Shown here in pieces: positions 25,804 through 35,426 of a DNA stretch of 64,000 bases. Source of the stretch: JANNYA01 sp031422315 (GTDB lineage: Bacteria; Pseudomonadota; Gammaproteobacteria; Xanthomonadales; SZUA-5); NCBI GenBank assembly GCA_031422315.1, contig JANOQN010000026.1, positions 22,224-86,223 of the forward strand, written 5' to 3'. Position numbers and translations under genes: made by a program. The notes under the pieces were generated by a model that worked only from the letters and a program-made list of their open reading frames with translations, made no database searches and was not told where the DNA came from. Numbering within the stretch: the stretch's first letter is position 1; each line of letters starts with the position of its first letter.

Positions 25804-26615
25804 CGATTAAGGAAAAAGCTAAACATCATATCGGCGATTAAGATTGCGCAGATCGACACGACTACCGCTCTAGTCGTGGCACGACCCACGCCTTCAGCGC
25901 CGCCTTGCACATTAAAGCCGGTCGACACGCCAATCAGTACGACTAGAACGCCAAAGACCCAACCTTTGACCAAGCCTTGCAAAACGTCCCATGTTTCTAG
26001 CGCAGCAAGCGTCTGGGAAAAATAGCCAGCCAAGGAAATTTCCACCGGGCCAAGTGCAAAAACCGCGCCGCCGAAAATCGCGAAAAAATCGGCAATGATC
26101 ACCAGCAGCGGCAGCATCAGCATGGCGGCAAACAACGCAGGTGCCACCAAATAGCGCACCGGATCAACGCCAATCACGCGTAGCGCATCCACTTCTTGGC
26201 TCACCACCATCGAGCCTATGCGCGCGGCTAAACTGGAGGCCGTGCGGCCCGACACTACAATGCCAGTCACCAGCGGGCCAAATTCCCGTGTGACCCCAAT
26301 CGCCACACCGAGCACGATTTTGCTCTCAGCGCCGAACAGCTTGAGCTGCGCAATTGCGTTGATCGCTAACGATAGCCCAATGACAAACGACAGCAGGCAC
26401 ACGATCGGCACGGCGTCGCTGCCGATTTGCCGCATTTGCTCCAACACATGCCGCCATCGGATCGGCTGGCCTTGGCTAGGGCCAAGCACCAAATAAAAGA
26501 CGCTTTCATAAAACAGCCGACCCAAATGCCCCAGTTCTTCCAACAGCGAAGCCGTGCCTTTGCCGAGTGCGCTTATGCGCTCAATCAGCTGATTCGAAGC
26601 GGCGGTTTGTGGCAT
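25800..26615 (-). CDS. MlaE family ABC transporter permease
   Basis: This 271-residue inner-membrane protein has the MlaE/YrbE signature: VLGVAIGVTREFGPLVTGIV, GRTASSLAARIGSM, the EVDALRVIGVDPVRYLVAP stretch and a C-terminal GFNVQGGAEGVGRATTRAVV. These are permeases of phospholipid/organic-solvent transport systems working with an ATPase (MlaF) and an MCE substrate-binding protein (MlaD). It follows a STAS-domain gene by three bases. No ATPase or MCE gene is beside it: the next gene downstream is the convergent bcp. The partners must be elsewhere, or the unit acts in an unusual way. Confidence 0.88.
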   Translation of the reverse strand: MPQTAASNQLIERISALGKGTASLLEELGHLGRLFYESVFYLVLGPSQGQPIRWRHVLEQMRQIGSDAVPIVCLLSFVIGLSLAINAIAQLKLFGAESKIVLGVAIGVTREFGPLVTGIVVSGRTASSLAARIGSMVVSQEVDALRVIGVDPVRYLVAPALFAAMLMLPLLVIIADFFAIFGGAVFALGPVEISLAGYFSQTLAALETWDVLQGLVKGWVFGVLVVLIGVSTGFNVQGGAEGVGRATTRAVVVSICAILIADMMFSFFLNR

Positions 26616-26618
26616 AAA

Positions 26619-26948
26619 TTAAACTGCCTGCGCGTCCGCTAAACTAGACCAAATCGGAAACACCCGGTCCAGTCGCGCTAACTGCAGCACTGAGCGCACC
26701 GGTTTGCTGATCGCTAATAACCCAAAAACCTGCTTTTTGCCGCGCGCCAGTTGAAATCCTTCTACCAGCGCCGCAATGCCGGAAGAATCAATGTATTCAA
26801 CACCGGAAAGCTCAATAGCGACTGGATTATTACCCGCTAGCGCCTCTAAAACCGATTTTCGAATACTCTGCGACCAGCTTAAATCCACTTCACCGGCAAC
26901 GCTGACGATGGAAAAACCCTGATCTTGACGGGTAACACAGCTATTCAT
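26619..26948 (-). CDS. STAS domain protein (MlaB/anti-anti-sigma type)
   Basis: This 109-residue single-domain STAS protein has the GVEYIDSSGIAALVEGFQLA motif, where Ser in DSSG is the position phosphorylated in anti-anti-sigma factors. It sits directly before an MlaE permease, the genetic position of MlaB, which binds and regulates the MlaF ATPase. A regulatory partner role in the transporter is therefore the first guess. A stand-alone role in partner switching is the alternative. Confidence 0.8.
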   Translation of the reverse strand: MNSCVTRQDQGFSIVSVAGEVDLSWSQSIRKSVLEALAGNNPVAIELSGVEYIDSSGIAALVEGFQLARGKKQVFGLLAISKPVRSVLQLARLDRVFPIWSSLADAQAV

Positions 26949-27056
26949 AAGGATGCACTGCGAGTGATGATCGCCGAATCATGCCAGCTTGTGGGTTTTG
27001 CTGCACGGTGCAGTGCAAGGCGGTGCGAACCCTATTGATTTAGCCGTTCGCCCTGA

Positions 27057-27300
27057 GCTTTCGAGGGGCCAAGTGAAGAACTCACTCGGTTTTACAAACG
27101 CCATAAGAAAGAAATAGACGAATTGCTAGCGAAGATTTTGCGCGATTCGCTGTTCAAAGGCCCGAGCGAGGTGTTCGTCGAATGGGATGCTGACGACCCA
27201 CTTGGTAATGACACCCTCAATCAAAATACGCTGGCATGGTTCGGTTTCGAGGAAACGCCAATCAAATTGCAGCCGAGTTCAATCTTTAGCCACAACGCCG
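27057..27300 (+). pseudogene. Possible short gene remnant before the RHS locus
   Basis: In 26949-27486 (538 bases) there is no complete gene. The frame from 27057 reads EELTRFYKRHKKEIDELLAK and onwards with protein-like composition, but it has no proper start. Its sequence becomes unlike protein after about 27290 and runs through a perfect terminator at 27298. A string similar to the dispersed palindrome GTTCGCCCTGAGC lies at about 27045-27057. I interpret it as a fragment; the function is unknown. Confidence 0.3.
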
Positions 27301-27322
27301 CTCTAATCGAGCGGTGTTTTTT
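27298..27322 (+). terminator. Rho-independent terminator upstream of the RHS gene
   Basis: The perfect stem CCGCTC (27298-27303) and GAGCGG (27309-27314) with a five-base loop is followed by TGTTTTTT. It insulates the RHS gene, so the RHS promoter should lie between 27323 and 27486. Confidence 0.75.
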
Positions 27323-27486
27323 AATGAAGCCAAAAGATTTTTTGTTTGTTGACTCTTTTTTAGTTCCAAAAAACGTTCTTAATTTGATCGTTCATTGCAT
27401 TTGTACTTTGACGCTTTCTCCTGAAAAGATGGACAAGGATTGCAGATTGCATCACACTTTTTAAACATTTCAAGCGGCGGCGCACT

Positions 27487-28377
27487 ATGGTTGGTTTACG
27501 AATTGGGTTTTTACTCGCCGCATTGGTCGTTTTTCCAGTCGTTGCGTTCGCCGTGCCACCCGCCCGTGATGATATTTCAGATCGCGTAGGCGCAAGCGCC
27601 GGTGATTTTCGGGTGGATGAAAGCGGCGCGGCGACGTATTCCATGCCGATTTATACAGTTCCGGGCACAGCAGGCGTAGCGCCCAGCATTAGCGTGAGCT
27701 ACTCCTCAAGCGCCGGTGAAAGTTCAATGGGTAAAGGCTGGGGGCTGAGCGGTGCAAGCGCGATCACGCGATGCCGAGCCACCCGCGAATCAGGTGATTT
27801 TCTGGATGCCAGCAATCAGCCGATTGATGGCTTTAGTGAGCCGATCAATTTCACCAGCACGGATAAGTTTTGCTTGGACGGCCAGCGCTTGATGGCTGAG
27901 TTGACCAGTGCCGGCGCAGTGGTAGCGAACACCTACCGGCTTGAGCTTGATGCTTACACCCGAGTGCTTGCAGTATTTGACACCACACCCGCGAGCGGCC
28001 CGCGCGCATTTCGGGTGCAGCGGCGCGATGGCAGCACCGCGTGGTATGGCGATTTCGACGGCTGCACGGTAAGCGGCCAGCAGTGTACGGCCACGCGCAG
28101 CGCAAATCGAACCGACGCGCTGATTTTGGCGAATACCCTGGATGCCAACGGTGTAACGGTACTGCGTTCGGCGGCTTCCGCCTGGGCACTGAATCGAAGC
28201 TATGATTCTGCGGGTAACTTCATCGATTATCGGTACACCAATGATTCTTTGAATGGTGAGTTTTATCTAACCTCGATCAACTTCACCGGCTACGCCTCGT
28301 TTGCCACCGCAACGGGTAACTCACTCGCCCCGTATGCCTCGGTAGTGATGAATTACATCGACTTGCCGCAGAGCTAG
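27487..28377 (+). CDS. SpvB/RHS toxin N-terminal part, ended by an in-frame amber codon
   Basis: This is the first 296 residues of a giant RHS protein. It has a Sec signal peptide (IGFLLAALVVFPVVAFA) and an SpvB-type domain (YSMPIYTVPGTAGVAPSISV and GMGKGWGLSG-like sequence SSMGKGWGLSGASAITRC), as in insecticidal-toxin B components. It stops at TAG 28375-28377. The next codons in the same frame, WKTGFNAGSRYVRSKQLQSI, continue the domain without a break, so the stop is a nonsense mutation, a readthrough site or an assembly error rather than a natural end. Domain identification is good; whether the fragment is made or stable is unknown. Confidence 0.8.
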   Translation: MVGLRIGFLLAALVVFPVVAFAVPPARDDISDRVGASAGDFRVDESGAATYSMPIYTVPGTAGVAPSISVSYSSSAGESSMGKGWGLSGASAITRCRATRESGDFLDASNQPIDGFSEPINFTSTDKFCLDGQRLMAELTSAGAVVANTYRLELDAYTRVLAVFDTTPASGPRAFRVQRRDGSTAWYGDFDGCTVSGQQCTATRSANRTDALILANTLDANGVTVLRSAASAWALNRSYDSAGNFIDYRYTNDSLNGEFYLTSINFTGYASFATATGNSLAPYASVVMNYIDLPQS

Positions 28378-28410
28378 TGGAAAACTGGTTTTAACGCAGG
28401 TAGCCGCTAC

Positions 28411-31400
28411 GTGCGCAGCAAGCAGCTGCAGAGCATTGATTCGCTCGATGGCGCAAACACGCTCAAGCACTATCGCTTTAGCTATCAAACCGCCTTCAGC
28501 GGCAGCTTTGAGCCGATTTTGACCAGTGTCTTGGAATGCCGAGATAATCAATTGAGCGTGTGCCTACGGCCCACCGAGTTCGAATGGTCAACCGCCGTCA
28601 CCGGTTATGGCAGTCGTAAAACCGCGAGCCAATCGGCGCTCGGCACGCTGGTCGATTACAAAACCGGTGACATCAACGGCGATGGCCGCGTTGAAATGGT
28701 TTGGATTCGCAATGTGAACACTGGTGCGTGCCCGACGAACCTCGTTTTGGTTTCCACAGGCACCAAAGACGCCGCTGGTTTGCTCAGTTTCGGCAACCCC
28801 ATTGATACTGGTATTTGCACGGGCTGGTCATCCAACAGCGTGTTTAGCGGCATTCAGCGCTATTGGCAGCTGCTCGATTACAACGGCGATGGCCGCGATG
28901 ATTTAATGCTGGCGCAGCCACCGAGCGCCGGTGTGCCCAACCCAATTTGGAAAATCTATCCGGCGCTTACCACTGGCATTGGCTTTAGTTCTACCGCGAT
29001 TGACACGCCCATTCCGGTGTATTCGCCTGGCACGTTGGGTTCACTGCAATTGGCAGATTTTAATGGTGATGGTTTGTTGGACGTACTCAACATTGAGTCG
29101 ATCCCAAGCTTTGGCGAACAACTGGTTATCCGCTTTTTTGAGCGCTCTGGTTTGGAGTTCGGCTTTAGCGCGCCTTACTTAGTGGATTGGTCGTCCGATC
29201 TGCCCGCATCCTTTAACTGCCCACTCGATTGCGAACCTAAACTCTCAGAGGCCACTCGCAAACTCGGCGATGTGAATGGCGATGGCCGAGCCGATATTTT
29301 AATGGGCTATCGACCGATTAGCCCGAATCGTCTAACGCCCGAAGAAATTGCCAATCCGCAAGTTATCGGCCCGCGCTCATTTTGGATTTTGCCCAGCCAG
29401 CGCGTCGAAACCCCGCTCAAAGAAGTGCGTTTCAAGTACCACACGAGCACCTCACCCGATTTGCCGTTTCTCGAACGTGCACCAGTGATTGACGGTGAAC
29501 GTGCTGATTTTAATGGTGATAGCTTGGCCGATGTATTGGTGTGCGTAACGGCAAACTCATGTTCGCAATATCTCAATACTGGGCTTGCGGGCGCCAAGAG
29601 CTTCATTGCTATCGGCACGAGCGTAACGAACGCCAATCAGCGCCAGTTGCTGGATATTAACCAGGATGGTCGCACCGATTTGGTGTTTCGCGCCAGCAGC
29701 AGCGCAGGCTCTGATGGCGTATATACCGTCAGGTATGCAGGCCCCGATGGCATTCTAGGCAGCAATCAACTTATGCCTGGGTGCGGCTTTAACAGCTGCG
29801 GCGCGCAGGCTTTTGAAAATGGCCAGAGCCTATTTGCTGATTTCGATGGTGATGGCTACGCGGACTTTCTAGCATTTCAAAATCCGCCGAATGAAAACGA
29901 TAATGTGCGCACTGCCTTTTCCGGCAGCGGCGGCGCATTCAAGCCGCGCGATGTGATCGTCAAAATTAAGAACGGCTACGGTGCGGAAACCAATATCGAC
30001 TATCTGCCGCTGACGAATAAAGACGTGTATCGGCGCGCAACCAACAGCCGAAACAGCCTGATTATTGGGCGCGGCTCAGCCGTGCATGACTTGCTGGTTC
30101 CCATTTATGTGGTCGCGCGCGTGCAAAGCTCCGCGCCGGTGCTCAATAATCCGCTACAGCAAAGCAGTATTCACTACCGCTACGCTGGCGCGAAAATGCA
30201 AGGCGGCGGACGCGGCTTTTTGGGCTTTGCAGAAGTCGTCAGCTTTGATTCGAACTATCAAAGTACCGGCTTACTCAATTGCGGCCCGAGCGGTGCGGCC
30301 TGTCACACTGCAAGCGTATCGCGTTACTTTCAAAGCTTCCCGTATGTAGGCGCGCCCTTCCAAAGCGAAACCTATGTCATGGCCGGCAGCTTTGTGCAAA
30401 GCAGCTGCCGTGGCACCGGCCGCACCAGCGATGCCTGTGCGCAAACTAGCGCAGCATTCCCAAGCTTTGATACTGGGCAAAACAAGCGGGTCAAATTCAC
30501 CGGCCACGCCATGGCCTGCCAGAGCGCAAACGGCAGCACCGATTTATGCCCTGCGCCGTTTAATGCGGGCACTAGCCAGTGTTTTACTGGTGCGTTTAAC
30601 GGCGCGCTTGCCCCCACGCTAAGCATTGCAGGCAGCCAAAGCCGCATGAGCAATGGCGATGTACCCAATCAATTCACCCCGAACGGCAAGCCACAAGGGC
30701 TGTTCGCCTATGTGTTGGGCTCGCAAGATTTGAGCTTTGAGCTGCAAAGCCCGGGCGGCACTCAAGCCACGGCTGAAGTGTTCAACACCTTTTGCTACGG
30801 CCCGAACGGCAATCTAACGGTCAGTGAAACCCAAACCGCCGCCACGTCGAGCGCCGATATGGCCGGCAACCCAGGCGATCTAGCAAAAATTCGCCGGAAA
30901 GGCCTGCGCAATCTCTACACCGACGATCTCGCTAACTGGCGGCTTGGGCGCTTAATAAGCGCCAGCGTCATTCATGGCGTGAAAGAAAATGGCGATCAAA
31001 CGTTCAACCAAACCAATCGGTTCAGCACGTTTGACTATCAAGCCGGCAATAGCAAGTTTTTGCTTTCCGAAAAGCTCAGCGCCGCCACCGCTCCTGGCTC
31101 GGGTGATGAAGCCTACAACGTCAACACCTATTACGATTTAGATCGCTACGGTAACCGCACCGCCACCTATACCTGTAGCAATGACGTGTCGGAGGCGCTG
31201 TGTAAAGACCCAGCCAATGCCAGCAACCCAATGCTATTTCACCCAAGCGGCACAACCATCCGGCGATATGTGCGCAGCAGCTTTGATGCCCGAGGGCGTT
31301 ACAGTACCGGTGCCAGAGGCGCGTTTTATGACCCCGCGCAAACCACCCGCCTATGGAGCGAACGCAGCACCGGAACTGTGCTTGCGCGCGATGAGTTCGG

Positions 31401-34400
31401 CGAAGTCACTTCCGCTGATGATGCCAATGGCGTCAATGGACAAGTTTTGCGCGGCACGCTCGGGCGTGATTATTATGGCGAAAGCGAAACCGGCGCATCC
31501 AGCACCACCACTTATCGCTGGTGCACCGGTTATAACAAGGGCGTTGATGAAGTCGCTTGCGCACCGGCGGCGGCGTTTCGCAAACAAATCATTGCCAGTG
31601 GCGCGCCAATCGCTTGGAGCTACCACGATGTACTCGGCCGCGCGATTATCGCCATGGTGCAATCGAATTTTGACGCGCCAGCGGCTACTAACGCACTGGT
31701 AGAAGTCTGCACTTTCTTTGATAGCCACGGGCGCACGATCAAAACCACCGAGCCACAGTTCGCCCGCACTTCCTTAAACGGCGCGCCAGATTTCAGCGCC
31801 ACCTTTAACGGCTGCGATGCACCGGCAAGTCTACAAAGCTTCGATATTCTCGGCCGGCCGCGGCTCACCACGCAGCCCGATGGCGGCATAACGGATTTGC
31901 GATACGGCATTAGCTCAAAAACGGTAGTAGGCCCACAGGGTAATTTCCTGGAAATACGCTCGCTGATTTCCAAAACCGCTCCCAACAATGGCTCCGAAAG
32001 TGCGCGCACCTGGTTTGAAGTCGTCAATGCCGCCGGTGAACGGGTTGAGATCAAAGATCCGAATAACTTCTCGATCTTTCAAGAATTCGATCAAGTCGGC
32101 AATCTCAAGCGCGTTGCGCGCGTGGCAGGCCCAGGCCGCCCGGCTATTCAAACGCTCGCTGCATATGATGATCTAGGCCGCAAGCTGAGCCAAACCGACG
32201 CAGATATGGGCTATTGGCAATACCGCTACAACGCCATGGGTGAACTCGTCAGCCAAACTGATGGCAAAAACCAAACGATCACCCACGCCATTGATGCGCT
32301 AGGCCGAGTCTGGCAAACCCAAACGCCGGGCGTATTGGTGGAAGCGAGTGAAGATATTTTCAAAAATGGTTTTGAAGATGGCGCTAAAAGCAAAGGCATC
32401 GTTGGCTTAATTGTCGACACTATGACCTTTGATACCGCCGCGAACGGCCTAGGCATGCTGCAATCATCCACACGCGTAGAGCCCGGCTTACCGAACTACA
32501 CTCAAACCGTCACTTACGATTCCCTCGCCCGGGTTCGCCAAACCGCGACGCTGATCGACGCGCAAACCAGCGTCGAAACGGTGGTTTATGACAGCATCGG
32601 CCGCGCGTTCAAGCAGTTCACCCAATTGAACGAACCTGGCATCACCTACCTTGAAGGCGTCGAAACCGCATTCAACAGCCGGGGCTACCCGCACAAACTG
32701 TGCCGAAGTTCGGATTTAAGCAGTGCCGCGAGCAGCTGCGTGATTACCGGCAGCGATTTGTACTACCAGAGCTTTGAATATTCCCCGCGCGGCCAAGTGA
32801 CTAGCGAACGGCGCGCGGATTCGGTGAATTTAGCCGTCAATCGCAGCTTTGATGCACAAACCGGGCGCTTGAACGTGCAAACCGTCAATGGTGGCAGCAG
32901 CCAAAGCTGGCAGCAGCAATATGATTTGGTCGGCAATTTAATGCGCCGCGATGATTTTTCTACCGGTCAAAATGAAGTCATGGTGTATGACAAATTAGAT
33001 CGGCTTAAATCCGTCAGCCGTAATAATCAGATCAGCATGGCGCTGGAATATGACGTGCTCGGTAATATCTGCCAGAAAACCCGCGAAGGCGTGGTGCAAA
33101 ATTACCAGTACGGCGCGGCATCGGGCTGTGCATTGAATGCCGGCGCAGTCAGTTCCCCACATCAAGTCACGCAGGCTTGGGGTAAAAGCTATCAATACGA
33201 TGGCAATGGCGATTTAGCCAGCCGCTTTGGCAACAACAGCACTTTAACGCTGAGTTACGATGCCAGCCGCATGACGCGCAGTTTAACCAGCACCGGGCAA
33301 ATCAACGCGCGCAGCCGTTTCCAATACGGCCCGAGCGGCAGCCGTTACAAGCGCATTGATGAAAAGAACGGCAGCATTACCCGAACCCTGCGCTACTTTG
33401 GCAGCGTGGAAAAAGAAACCACGCCGACACGCACTTTATTACGCCAGAGTATCGGCGGATTTTTGTTAATCAACCGCACCGTCAGCAGCAATACCCGCGA
33501 ATATCGGTATTTATTCGCTGATGCACTCGGCTCCGTCGATTTAATCACCAATGAAACTGGGCAGATTATCGAGCGCATGAGCTTTGATGCGCACGGCGCA
33601 AGAAGGTTAAACAGCTCATGGGTCAACGCGATTCAAAACTATGCACCCGACACCACGCTGCGCGGTTACACCGGCCATGAAATGATGGACGACTTAGGCT
33701 TGATCCACATGAATGCGCGCATTTACGACGCGGAACTCGGTCGCTTCTTACAAGCCGACTCGATGGTGGAAGCCGATGCCACCCAGGGTTTGAACCGGTA
33801 TACGTACGTGTTGAATAACCCGCTCAGCAGCACCGATCCGAGTGGGCATTTGAGTAAGAAGTCGCTAGGGATTCTCAAAATGATTGTGGGTATTGCAATT
33901 AGCGTGTGGCTACCGGGATCGAGCGCAATTTTTGGTTCGCTTGCCGGCAGCGCAGCTAGTTATGTGGTGGCTGGATTTATCTCGGGTGCAATCAGTGGCG
34001 GCTTGGAAGGCGGTTTATGGGGCGCATTTAGTGCCGGATTGTTTTATGGTATTGGAAGCCATTTCCAAAAACTTGCGGGCGCGGACAAAATTCTATCGGG
34101 CGCCCAGCGCGCAGCCAAAGTTGCCACGCACGCAATCGCAGGCGGCACGCTCAATGTTTTGCAAGGCGGGAAATTTGGGCACGGGTTTGTTAGTGCGGGT
34201 GTGGTGGAAGCCGTATCGCCGACTGTAATGAAGATTCCGAATAGCTATGCGAAGGTGGCGGTTTCTGCGCTGGTTGGGGGTTCGGTGTCAGCGGCTACTG
34301 GCGGAAAGTTTGGTAATGGCGCGATTACTGGGGCTTTTCAGATGGCTTTTAATGAGTTGGGGCATGGTGCGGAAGCTGTCAAAGAAAAAACACCAACATT

Positions 34401-34845
34401 TGAAGAACGATTTGCAAAAATTGCTGCTCAAATTTCAGGTGAATATCCAGAACTAACGCCTTACTTAAAATACTCTGCAGACGCACCGCTAGCACCTTCG
34501 AACCTTGGTGAGTATCACGATTCAGGCATTAGATTTAACGAAACCATAAAAAGCGATTTAAATATATCAGACCATCAATTGGTAGCATTGATTAGTCATG
34601 AAGCTCTGCACGGGTTTGTCAATAAAGCGTATGGAAACGTACTTATTTACATGCTGTTCGATATTGGATCGGCGCCGATAGTACCAAACTCAAGTTACGG
34701 AATGCATTACGGTGTTAACCATGCTTGGATTGAGGACACCGGGCCAAAGATTAGAGACAATGTTATGTACAAAGACACAAGACCAGAAATTTCGGTGAAA
34801 GCAATGGTGAAATACAGACAAAACTGTGAATGGTGTAAAAAATGA
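28411..34845 (+). CDS. RHS-repeat polymorphic toxin, main body, with HExxH C-terminal domain
   Basis: This is the continuation of the SpvB/RHS protein in the same frame. The GTG at 28411 is merely the first possible start and has no good ribosome-binding site. In order it has VCBS/FG-GAP-like repeats (DINGDGRVEMVW, DFNGDGLLDVLN, DVNGDGRADILM, DFDGDGYADFLAF), a TcdB-like middle region, then RHS/YD repeats from about 31.9 kb. The core-closing motif is RGYTGHEMMDDLGLIHMNAR through RYTYVLNNPLSSTDPSG. After a glycine-rich hydrophobic segment, the variable tip begins near 34366 and contains HEALH (34597-34611), a zincin-type HExxH. A metallopeptidase toxin is inferred. The stop overlaps the next gene by ATGA. 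Confidence 0.85.
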   Translation: MRSKQLQSIDSLDGANTLKHYRFSYQTAFSGSFEPILTSVLECRDNQLSVCLRPTEFEWSTAVTGYGSRKTASQSALGTLVDYKTGDINGDGRVEMVWIRNVNTGACPTNLVLVSTGTKDAAGLLSFGNPIDTGICTGWSSNSVFSGIQRYWQLLDYNGDGRDDLMLAQPPSAGVPNPIWKIYPALTTGIGFSSTAIDTPIPVYSPGTLGSLQLADFNGDGLLDVLNIESIPSFGEQLVIRFFERSGLEFGFSAPYLVDWSSDLPASFNCPLDCEPKLSEATRKLGDVNGDGRADILMGYRPISPNRLTPEEIANPQVIGPRSFWILPSQRVETPLKEVRFKYHTSTSPDLPFLERAPVIDGERADFNGDSLADVLVCVTANSCSQYLNTGLAGAKSFIAIGTSVTNANQRQLLDINQDGRTDLVFRASSSAGSDGVYTVRYAGPDGILGSNQLMPGCGFNSCGAQAFENGQSLFADFDGDGYADFLAFQNPPNENDNVRTAFSGSGGAFKPRDVIVKIKNGYGAETNIDYLPLTNKDVYRRATNSRNSLIIGRGSAVHDLLVPIYVVARVQSSAPVLNNPLQQSSIHYRYAGAKMQGGGRGFLGFAEVVSFDSNYQSTGLLNCGPSGAACHTASVSRYFQSFPYVGAPFQSETYVMAGSFVQSSCRGTGRTSDACAQTSAAFPSFDTGQNKRVKFTGHAMACQSANGSTDLCPAPFNAGTSQCFTGAFNGALAPTLSIAGSQSRMSNGDVPNQFTPNGKPQGLFAYVLGSQDLSFELQSPGGTQATAEVFNTFCYGPNGNLTVSETQTAATSSADMAGNPGDLAKIRRKGLRNLYTDDLANWRLGRLISASVIHGVKENGDQTFNQTNRFSTFDYQAGNSKFLLSEKLSAATAPGSGDEAYNVNTYYDLDRYGNRTATYTCSNDVSEALCKDPANASNPMLFHPSGTTIRRYVRSSFDARGRYSTGARGAFYDPAQTTRLWSERSTGTVLARDEFGEVTSADDANGVNGQVLRGTLGRDYYGESETGASSTTTYRWCTGYNKGVDEVACAPAAAFRKQIIASGAPIAWSYHDVLGRAIIAMVQSNFDAPAATNALVEVCTFFDSHGRTIKTTEPQFARTSLNGAPDFSATFNGCDAPASLQSFDILGRPRLTTQPDGGITDLRYGISSKTVVGPQGNFLEIRSLISKTAPNNGSESARTWFEVVNAAGERVEIKDPNNFSIFQEFDQVGNLKRVARVAGPGRPAIQTLAAYDDLGRKLSQTDADMGYWQYRYNAMGELVSQTDGKNQTITHAIDALGRVWQTQTPGVLVEASEDIFKNGFEDGAKSKGIVGLIVDTMTFDTAANGLGMLQSSTRVEPGLPNYTQTVTYDSLARVRQTATLIDAQTSVETVVYDSIGRAFKQFTQLNEPGITYLEGVETAFNSRGYPHKLCRSSDLSSAASSCVITGSDLYYQSFEYSPRGQVTSERRADSVNLAVNRSFDAQTGRLNVQTVNGGSSQSWQQQYDLVGNLMRRDDFSTGQNEVMVYDKLDRLKSVSRNNQISMALEYDVLGNICQKTREGVVQNYQYGAASGCALNAGAVSSPHQVTQAWGKSYQYDGNGDLASRFGNNSTLTLSYDASRMTRSLTSTGQINARSRFQYGPSGSRYKRIDEKNGSITRTLRYFGSVEKETTPTRTLLRQSIGGFLLINRTVSSNTREYRYLFADALGSVDLITNETGQIIERMSFDAHGARRLNSSWVNAIQNYAPDTTLRGYTGHEMMDDLGLIHMNARIYDAELGRFLQADSMVEADATQGLNRYTYVLNNPLSSTDPSGHLSKKSLGILKMIVGIAISVWLPGSSAIFGSLAGSAASYVVAGFISGAISGGLEGGLWGAFSAGLFYGIGSHFQKLAGADKILSGAQRAAKVATHAIAGGTLNVLQGGKFGHGFVSAGVVEAVSPTVMKIPNSYAKVAVSALVGGSVSAATGGKFGNGAITGAFQMAFNELGHGAEAVKEKTPTFEERFAKIAAQISGEYPELTPYLKYSADAPLAPSNLGEYHDSGIRFNETIKSDLNISDHQLVALISHEALHGFVNKAYGNVLIYMLFDIGSAPIVPNSSYGMHYGVNHAWIEDTGPKIRDNVMYKDTRPEISVKAMVKYRQNCEWCKK
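31982..34365 (+). repeat. RHS core repeat, copy 1 (2384 bp)
   Basis: This segment aligns with 35451-37834 at a constant offset of 3469 bases with no indels that I can see. The right boundary is just after the codons for MAFNELGH, where the toxin tips diverge. By eye the encoded proteins differ at about 26 of roughly 794 residues, while third codon positions differ frequently. Confidence 0.9.
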
Positions 34846-35426
34846 AAACAATCTCTCTAGCTGTTCTTTTTATTTTTCTTGGAAATGAATTAAGTGCTAT
34901 TTTATTTGAAAGATCGCCCCCACTTCATTTGTTCACTATAGCAGCGCTTTTTTTGTTACTAGCTTGGCTTGCATTTCACTTCAAGCTAAAACTTGTTTTT
35001 GGCTTGTTGGTACCGTTAAGCATTATAACATCCGTGCTTTTTTTAATTGCGTTTCACAAGCCTTCGTCTACTTATTTTCGTGTACGTAACGATTTGGAGG
35101 ATAGTAGTCAAAGACTGGAACAGAAAGCGGTATGTCCCGAAAGTTTCGTATTTGCGACCCAACTTACCGACTGGTTTGGCAAGTTAGCAAAATTAAACTA
35201 CCGAAACGAGGGCGAAACGTGTTTAGTCTGGAGCGTTGGACCAGACGGAGAAAATGACAACGCAAAGAAAATTTTTGATCCTGATAACTTAGAATATTCA
35301 ACTGAATACTTAAAATCATCGATTTCGCTTATTAAAATATTGTTTGCGCAAGACCACTTCGTGAAAGGCGATATAGTCGTCGAGTGTAGGGCGGAAAGCT
35401 CGCGCTTAAATTGCGTATTTCTTTGA
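34842..35426 (+). CDS. Predicted membrane immunity protein for the HExxH RHS tip
   Basis: This 194-residue protein has two to three transmembrane helices in the first 70 residues (roughly 4-22, 29-46 and 48-68) and a soluble C-terminal domain. I do not recognise a family. Its ATG overlaps the toxin stop as ATGA, the normal arrangement of toxin-immunity pairs, and codon use is more AT-rich than the RHS core, as is usual for exchanged tip modules. The role is inferred from position. Membrane location implies that the toxin acts at or in the envelope. Confidence 0.65.
   Translation: MKTISLAVLFIFLGNELSAILFERSPPLHLFTIAALFLLLAWLAFHFKLKLVFGLLVPLSIITSVLFLIAFHKPSSTYFRVRNDLEDSSQRLEQKAVCPESFVFATQLTDWFGKLAKLNYRNEGETCLVWSVGPDGENDNAKKIFDPDNLEYSTEYLKSSISLIKILFAQDHFVKGDIVVECRAESSRLNCVFL

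Noticed and set aside
27123..27464. 113-codon open frame before the RHS gene
   Set aside because: It starts at a TTG in mid-frame and runs through a perfect rho-independent terminator; only its first part looks protein-like, so I list a remnant instead.
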